DNA from: Macrocybe gigantea
Lineage: Eukaryota; Basidiomycota; Agaricomycetes; Agaricales; Callistosporiaceae
DNA length: 30,907 nucleotides
Assembly: GCA_011319805.1 (NCBI GenBank)
Contig: SJRY01000013.1
Span: 1 to 30,907 of the forward strand
Direction: 5' to 3'
Shown here: positions 29,830-30,907 of the stretch, one piece after another
Layout of the letters: the number at the start of each line of letters is the position of its first letter
How positions within the stretch are numbered: the stretch's first letter is position 1
The notes under the pieces: generated by a model
Seen by the model: the letters and a program-made list of their open reading frames with translations, nothing else
What the model was told of the DNA's origin: nothing
The model's database searches: none
Program-made: the position numbers and the translations under genes

Positions 29830-30907
29830 ATGCCCGAGCTAGCGGATAAGGTTTCGAAAGGGCTTCGTCGTGCTCGAAACCAAGTTGCAGGTAGGTATGT
29901 TTGAGTCGAGATGGCTTTTGAGAGACTGAGTCAAGAACAGGGATTCTGACTCCAAACCGTGGGCCTTTCGATGAGTAGCGTGTATCCATCGCCGACCTAT
30001 CACAACCAGGGCGACATGAGAGTCTAGCGGACATACAGCGGGACCAGATCATGGAGGAAATCAAAGCGGGCCACAATTTCAAAGTTTTGCATGCGAGCGG
30101 AGCGACAATTTTGTGAAATGGTGAGCCTTCATTGGTCGCCATATCGCCGATGTGCACATATATGCGTGTTAATGGACAACTAGGCACATTGATGGCCACG
30201 ACTACATGTGGGCTCTGTCCGAACTCCTTGATAATGCGAAGGAGGTTATCTTCATTATGGTGAATACTCTCCTGTCTAGACCTCGATGCCGAGCTCCATA
30301 TACACCCGTTCACAATATGCGCCAGGATTGGTGGCTCACCCCAGAGCTTTACCTTCGCCGTCCCCCTGCTTATCATGCAGAGTGGAGACTTGATCGCATC
30401 CTCGGGCGCAAAGCACAACAGGGAGTCAAGATATATGTAATCGTCAACAAAGAGGTACGCTGGTCACACTGTGCTCCGCCTTTTTGCTCACTCTTGCCCA
30501 GCTTAGACAATCCATGCCAATGAACTCGAAGCACACAAAGGTCGGCGAGAATTTCCATTCCAGATCGACGTAACGTTAATCAGAGAGCGCCCAGTCGGAA
30601 CTTGAGGCCATACATCCAAATATCACCTGTCTACGCCATCCGGATCACATCGGCGCCAAAGGTACCATTTCACCATAATATAATGAGTTCCCAGTGTAAC
30701 CGCTTGTGGAACCAGACAGTGTCCAATTCTGGGCGCACAATGAAAACGCATGTTTCCATTGGCCTTCAAATTATATCAAGATGTTCGAGGCTAACTATGC
30801 AGGTTGTCATTGTAGACAATACTTTTGCTTGCATTGGAGGCATTGACCTCTCTTTCGGTCGTTGGGATACCCATAATCACCCTTTGGCGGATGTTCACCC
30901 CACCGAC
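29830..30907 (+). CDS. Phospholipase D (PLD superfamily), 3' part outside window, catalytic HKD motif altered
   Basis: Fungal PLD hydrolyses phosphatidylcholine to phosphatidic acid at membranes. The start is likely MPELADKVSKGLRRARNQVA at 29830; N-terminal splicing to about 30010 is unresolved. Then come HESLADIQRDQIMEEIKAGH, a frame break in the T run at about 30085 (one base missing), FACERSDNFVKW, and introns 30121-30183, 30260-30325, 30455-30501, 30541-30594, 30662-30715 and 30748-30802. Landmarks are HIDGHDYMWALSELLDNAKE, DWWLTPELYLRRPPAYHAEW, RLDRILGRKAQQGVKIYVIV, LEAIHPNITCLRHPDHIG, then VVIVDNTFACIGGIDLSFGR and DTHNHPLADVHPTD. The first HKD motif, normally HHEK-x4-D, reads HNEN-x4-D, so the catalytic His and Lys are missing. 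The last intron has donor GCATGT. The second HKD lies beyond the window. Confidence 0.88.

Noticed and set aside
29801..30418. 205-codon open frame on the - strand
   Set aside because: It is antisense to PLD exons and introns with clear family sequence on +; it has no family pattern of its own.
1..30907. Biosynthetic, defence or mating-type cluster
   Set aside because: No core biosynthetic enzyme, homeodomain, pheromone/receptor or NLR-type gene was found; the genes are ordinary dispersed functions.

Overview
The window is eukaryotic nuclear DNA, most likely from a filamentous basidiomycete (Agaricomycetes). The evidence is dense spliceosomal introns of about 47-76 nt with GT..AG ends and CTRAY-like branch sites, homologues of conserved fungal genes (Rab geranylgeranyltransferase beta, MON2, phospholipase D), a secreted GPI-type glycoprotein of the basidiomycete macrophage-activating-glycoprotein family, and a Ty1/copia retrotransposon. 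No operon, rRNA, tRNA or CRISPR array was seen.

Layout. 1-1098 (+): 3' part of BET2, the Rab prenyltransferase beta subunit. About 2121-3843 (+): an unrecognised, probably nuclear protein whose frame is broken about ten times. 4372-5375 (-): a secreted GH16/concanavalin-like protein with a degenerate catalytic motif. 5992-7517 (+): an ankyrin-repeat protein behind a TATA box. 7518-9371: mostly non-coding, purine-rich on +, holding a perfect 17-bp hairpin, a G-quadruplex motif and a duplicated hairpin unit; a small membrane-protein gene is possible at 7835-8357 (-). 9372-11376 (-): an intact two-exon gene for a 647-residue unknown protein. 12267-13320 (-): a protein-kinase-like gene (HRD present, DFE in place of DFG). 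13399-19429 (-): a Ty1/copia element with apparently identical 216-bp LTRs and a CGCTG target duplication, its gag interrupted by a 1129-bp solo LTR of another element. 19924-20579 (+): a small secreted Arg-rich protein. 20953-22593 (+): the ten-exon MAG-like glycoprotein with a 9-nt microexon and a GC-AG intron. 23179-29488 (-): MON2. 29830-30907 (+): the 5' part of a phospholipase D gene, divergent from MON2.

Functional links. BET2, MON2 and PLD all serve membrane traffic (Rab prenylation, endosome-Golgi transport, phosphatidic-acid signalling), but as ordinary dispersed housekeeping genes, not a visible cluster. Two or three genes encode cell-surface or secreted proteins. The copia element lies 74 bp upstream of the kinase-like gene in the same orientation, so its 3' LTR could act as that gene's promoter.

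Main caution. BET2, the 2.1-3.8 kb gene, the ankyrin gene, the kinase, MON2 and PLD together carry about 23 single-base frame breaks. Nearly all are a missing base, often in a short homopolymer, while splice sites are intact and premature stops appear only after a break. The copia pol, the 647-residue gene, the small secreted gene and the MAG gene have none. Sequencing or assembly error explains this better than decay of several conserved genes, but only reads can decide.
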